Shown: piece after piece, positions 22,860 to 24,605 of the stretch
Position numbering within the stretch: the stretch's first letter is position 1
Layout of the letters: every line of letters begins with the position of its first letter
Assembly: GCA_041481895.1 (NCBI GenBank)
Contig: JBGPCQ010000027.1
Coordinates: 1-24,605, forward strand
Source of the DNA: JAMPXD01 sp041481895
GTDB taxonomy: Bacteria > Desulfobacterota > Desulfuromonadia > Geobacterales > Geobacteraceae
Length of the DNA stretch: 24,605 nucleotides
Reading direction: 5' to 3'
Translations under genes and position numbers: made by a program
Notes under the pieces: model-generated
Database searches by the model: none
What the model saw: only the letters and a program-made list of their open reading frames with translations
What the model was told of the DNA's origin: nothing

Positions 22860-23828
22860 ATGGTGAGAGAAATTATGAAAATAATGTCGCGCGGCGCCGG
22901 AATCTGCTGTACGGCTGTCATACTGCTGTTTTCCGCACTGCCGACCATCGGCTCTGCCGATCAGCCTGAAACGCCCCAGCGGGTGTTCTCTTCTCCCGAT
23001 GAAGCCTGCAAGGCGCTCGTCACTGCGGTCGAATCAAAAGACCACGGCTCCCTGAGAGCGATTTTTGGTCCGCTTGTCCGGGAACTCGAGCCCGGCGATC
23101 CGGTCGAACAGGCTGCCGAGTTCGAACATTTTGCCAACCACATTAAGGAATGTGCCGAGCTTGTCAAAGAGGGAGAAGGAAAGTCGACCCTGATCATCGG
23201 GGCCCAGAAATGGCCTTTTCCCGTACCGATCGTCAAAAAGGGGGACGTCTGGCTGTTCGACACGGAGTCGGGACGCGAAGAGATCCTCACCCGGCGCATC
23301 GGGCATAACGAACTGTTTGCCATCAATGTCTGCCGCTCCTACGTAGATGCGCAGCGTGATTATTACAGTATGCCGGAACCGGATGGCGACCAGCTTCCGA
23401 AGTATGCCCAACGAAAGTTCAGCACGCCGGGGAAAAGGGATGGCCTCTACTGGCCGACGGCACTGGGGGAGAAAGAAAGCCCGCTCGGCCCGCTGGTCGC
23501 CAAGGCGAGGGAAGAGGGGTACCTGAAGGAGCGCACGGCTGGTGAAACCGGTCCCCGGCCGTTCCACGGCTATTATTTCCGTATCCTCAAGAAACAGGGG
23601 TCGAGCGCACCGGGTGGCAAGTTCAGCTACGTGATCAACGGAAACATGGTGGCCGGTCATGCTCTGGTTGCCTATCCCGCCAGGTGGGGGGTCTCGGGTG
23701 TTATGACCTTCATGGTAAACCAGCGGGGGAGGGTCTACCAGAAGAACCTCGGGCCGAAAACCGCCGAGATCGCCCCCAAGATGAAGATGTACAATCCCGA
23801 CCAGACCTGGAAGCTGGTGGAACAGTGA
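22860..23828 (+). CDS. DUF2950 exported protein
   Basis: 322 residues from the ATG at 22860 (AGAGG 9 bases upstream; ATG 22875 also possible). Residues 1-35 form a signal peptide, with core ICCTAVILLFSALPTIG. The rest matches DUF2950: FSSPDEACKALVTAVESKD, YYSMPEPDGD, a Lys-rich KRDGLYWPTALGEKESPLGP, PFHGYYFRILKKQG and a C-terminal MTFMVNQRGRVYQKNLGP. Periplasmic or secreted; function unknown. DUF3300 and DUF2950 genes commonly neighbour each other, which supports a joint role in the cell envelope (inference). No clear terminator follows. Confidence 0.88.
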   Translation: MVREIMKIMSRGAGICCTAVILLFSALPTIGSADQPETPQRVFSSPDEACKALVTAVESKDHGSLRAIFGPLVRELEPGDPVEQAAEFEHFANHIKECAELVKEGEGKSTLIIGAQKWPFPVPIVKKGDVWLFDTESGREEILTRRIGHNELFAINVCRSYVDAQRDYYSMPEPDGDQLPKYAQRKFSTPGKRDGLYWPTALGEKESPLGPLVAKAREEGYLKERTAGETGPRPFHGYYFRILKKQGSSAPGGKFSYVINGNMVAGHALVAYPARWGVSGVMTFMVNQRGRVYQKNLGPKTAEIAPKMKMYNPDQTWKLVEQ

Positions 23829-24068
23829 CCTTGCGGGAATGCGAATGCTTCGGTATCCGGGAAAGCCTGATTTGACTGACAATGGTTATTCTCTTGAGGA
23901 CAAGGTTGAACAGGTTTGGATCAGCTGAAAAGAGGGAGGGTCATTCGGGGACTGCGAATATCGTTGCGGAAATTTTGGGATTTATGCTCACCTATCCATC
24001 GTGATTAACTATGTAGTATACTCGTTTAAAAATATATTTAATAGACTTTAAAATTATGTTTAGGGTGT
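23829..24068. other. Intergenic region
   Basis: No gene, repeat or terminator is recognised in the 240 bases after DUF2950. The last 70 bases are very AT-rich and lead into the TATAAT box of the small RNA candidate. Confidence 0.4.
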
Positions 24069-24074
24069 TATAAT
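24069..24074 (+). promoter_or_regulatory. -10 box of the small structured transcript
   Basis: A consensus TATAAT lies at 24069-24074. The best -35 candidate, TAGACT (24042-24047), is 21 bases away and weak. Start of transcription would be near 24081. Confidence 0.4.
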
Positions 24075-24126
24075 TCATTCAGCAACAGAGAAGTACAAAC
24101 CAAGTAAAAGGAGGTTTACATTCTAT

Positions 24127-24162
24127 ATGGCAGACACTCCACCCGGCTTTTACCTGACATAG
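24127..24162 (+). CDS. 11-residue ORF inside the small RNA candidate
   Basis: ATG to TAG encodes MADTPPGFYLT. AAAGGAGG lies upstream with 12 bases between GGAGG and the ATG, a little long. The ribosome site and the codons for GFY are in opposite arms of the same predicted stem, so translation and RNA folding would influence each other. No family is known to me. It could be chance. Confidence 0.3.
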   Translation: MADTPPGFYLT

Positions 24163-24235
24163 AAGGCAAAATTAATCCGATTCAGATAAGGAATCGGATA
24201 AATCCCTGAAAGGGAATCAAAGTTTTAGAAAACAG

Positions 24236-24266
24236 AGAAGCCCACCGATTAAATTGGTGGGCTTTT
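24236..24266 (+). terminator. Terminator of the small RNA candidate
   Basis: AAGCCCACC (24238-24246) pairs perfectly with GGTGGGCTT (24256-24264), and the second arm runs into four T. Confidence 0.85.
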
Positions 24267-24297
24267 CATTTGTCGTATTCTGAAGCATCACCTAGAT

Positions 24298-24460
24298 TTA
24301 GCCACCAGGATCAAGGTCCTCATCCTCAGCGGCGTCGCTACGGGCGCGTGAACCGTAGAGGAGGATCATCTGCCGCAGGTGCCGCACCACCTCAGCGGGC
24401 AAACTGCCCCTTCACCTCGGCAACGATCTGCTTGTACTCAAAGGGGAAATTGTTGCCAGC
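24298..24460 (-). pseudogene. Decayed nucleotidyltransferase (MNT-type) fragment
   Basis: The minus strand reads PAEVVRHLRQMILLYGSRARSDAAEDEDLD and then stops. This is the nucleotidyltransferase signature (LxGSRARGDxxxDSDxD, here with Ser for the second Gly and E-D-E-D for the metal-binding Asp run). Just upstream, in another frame, lies NNFPFEYKQIVAEVKGQFAR, which would join it after a one-base shift. The piece has no start, no C-terminal part and at least one frameshift. Intact relatives are small MntA-like antitoxins or adenylyltransferases paired with HEPN proteins; no partner is seen here. It sits directly downstream of tRNA-Leu. Confidence 0.65.
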
Positions 24461-24468
24461 TAAAAAAC

Positions 24469-24497
24469 AAAAAGCCCTGATTTCTCGAGGGCTTTTT
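24469..24497 (-). terminator. Terminator downstream of tRNA-Leu
   Basis: AAAAAGCCCT and AGGGCTTTTT form a 10-bp stem with T-rich flanks on both strands. It follows the tRNA 3' end by about 30 bases and probably terminates that transcript. Confidence 0.8.
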
Positions 24498-24527
24498 TAC
24501 TGCTTTAAACCTTATTAAATTATTTAG

Positions 24528-24605
24528 TGGTGCCGAAGACTGGACTCGAACCAGCACACCCTTGCGAGCACAAGAACCTGAATCTTGCGTGTCTACCAAT
24601 TCCAC
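24528..24605 (-). tRNA. tRNA-Leu (anticodon CAG), 5' end beyond window
   Basis: On the minus strand the sequence shows the D arm (GGAATTGGTAGACACG), an anticodon stem CAAGA/TCTTG with loop TTCAGGT (anticodon CAG), a long class II variable arm, the T arm GGTTCGAGTCC, the acceptor strand CTTCGGC, discriminator A and an encoded CCA (24528-24530). About nine 5' bases lie outside the window. Confidence 0.95.

Larger units (their letters stand above)
24081..24266 (+). ncRNA. Candidate structured small RNA with an 11-codon ORF
   Basis: This roughly 185-base unit lies between a TATAAT box and a strong terminator and contains a chain of hairpins. GTAAAAG (24104-24110) pairs with CTTTTAC (24147-24153). 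A perfect 9-bp stem with a 7-base loop follows (24175-24199, ATCCGATTC/GAATCGGAT). Then come TCCC-TGAAA-GGGA, GTTT-TAGA-AAAC and the terminator. A ribosome site and an 11-codon ORF lie inside the first stem. I do not recognise a known RNA family: 6S (no long closing stem) and tmRNA (too short) do not fit. It may be a regulatory RNA, a leader peptide/attenuator or a dual-function sRNA. Confidence 0.5.

Noticed and set aside
24081..24266. 6S RNA or tmRNA as identity of the small transcript
   Set aside because: The two ends do not form the long closing stem of 6S RNA, and it is too short and lacks the tRNA-like ends of tmRNA.
24270..24518. 82-codon plus-strand frame near the right end
   Set aside because: It is antisense to the nucleotidyltransferase remnant and crosses the tRNA terminator.

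Overview
The window looks like chromosomal DNA of a Geobacter-type deltaproteobacterium (Desulfuromonadia/Geobacteraceae). The evidence is a GEMM-I riboswitch of the 3',3'-cGAMP subclass in front of a secreted c-type cytochrome gene, dockerin/Big_5 secreted proteins, a long class II aldolase next to serA and trmL, DUF3300/DUF2950 envelope proteins, and dense cyclic-dinucleotide and sigma-54 signalling genes. The assignment comes from gene content only.

Layout. 1-1200 (minus): 5' part of a haem c / Ig-like exported protein with a promoter, a cGAMP-type aptamer and a terminator hairpin in its leader. 1340-3134 (plus): hairpin-rich leader, then a secreted dockerin + Big_5 + sugar-dehydrogenase-type propeller protein. 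3225-4241: DedA-family membrane protein with an extra N-terminal domain. 4363-4908 (minus): DUF167 and DUF3820 two-gene unit. 5326-5532: small unknown gene. 5544-7956: a second dockerin + Big_5 protein, carrying FN3 and NHL repeats, bracketed by two related REP-like inverted repeats.

8036-12906 is housekeeping: class II fructose-bisphosphate aldolase family protein, Tim44-domain protein, trmL and serA, with clear promoters and terminators. 13657-19930 is a co-directional four-gene signalling block: REC-PilZ; PocR-like/GAF/GAF/degenerate GGDEF; a 233-residue protein of no recognised family; and REC-PAS-PAS-GGDEF-EAL. Convergent to it is an orphan NtrC-type sigma-54 activator (19997-21364). 21496-23828 carries a promoter, DUF3300 and DUF2950. 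The right end has a compact, apparently independent structured transcript (about 24081-24266) with an 11-codon ORF, a decayed nucleotidyltransferase fragment, and the 3' part of tRNA-Leu(CAG).

The unifying theme is cyclic-dinucleotide signalling. A cGAMP-type switch controls an exported cytochrome. Elsewhere in the window there is a PilZ receptor, an apparently catalytically dead GGDEF domain that keeps its inhibitory I-site, and a hybrid GGDEF-EAL protein whose EAL domain lacks the usual KID-motif lysine. The most promising undescribed items are this four-gene block with its orphan protein and the small structured RNA at the right end.
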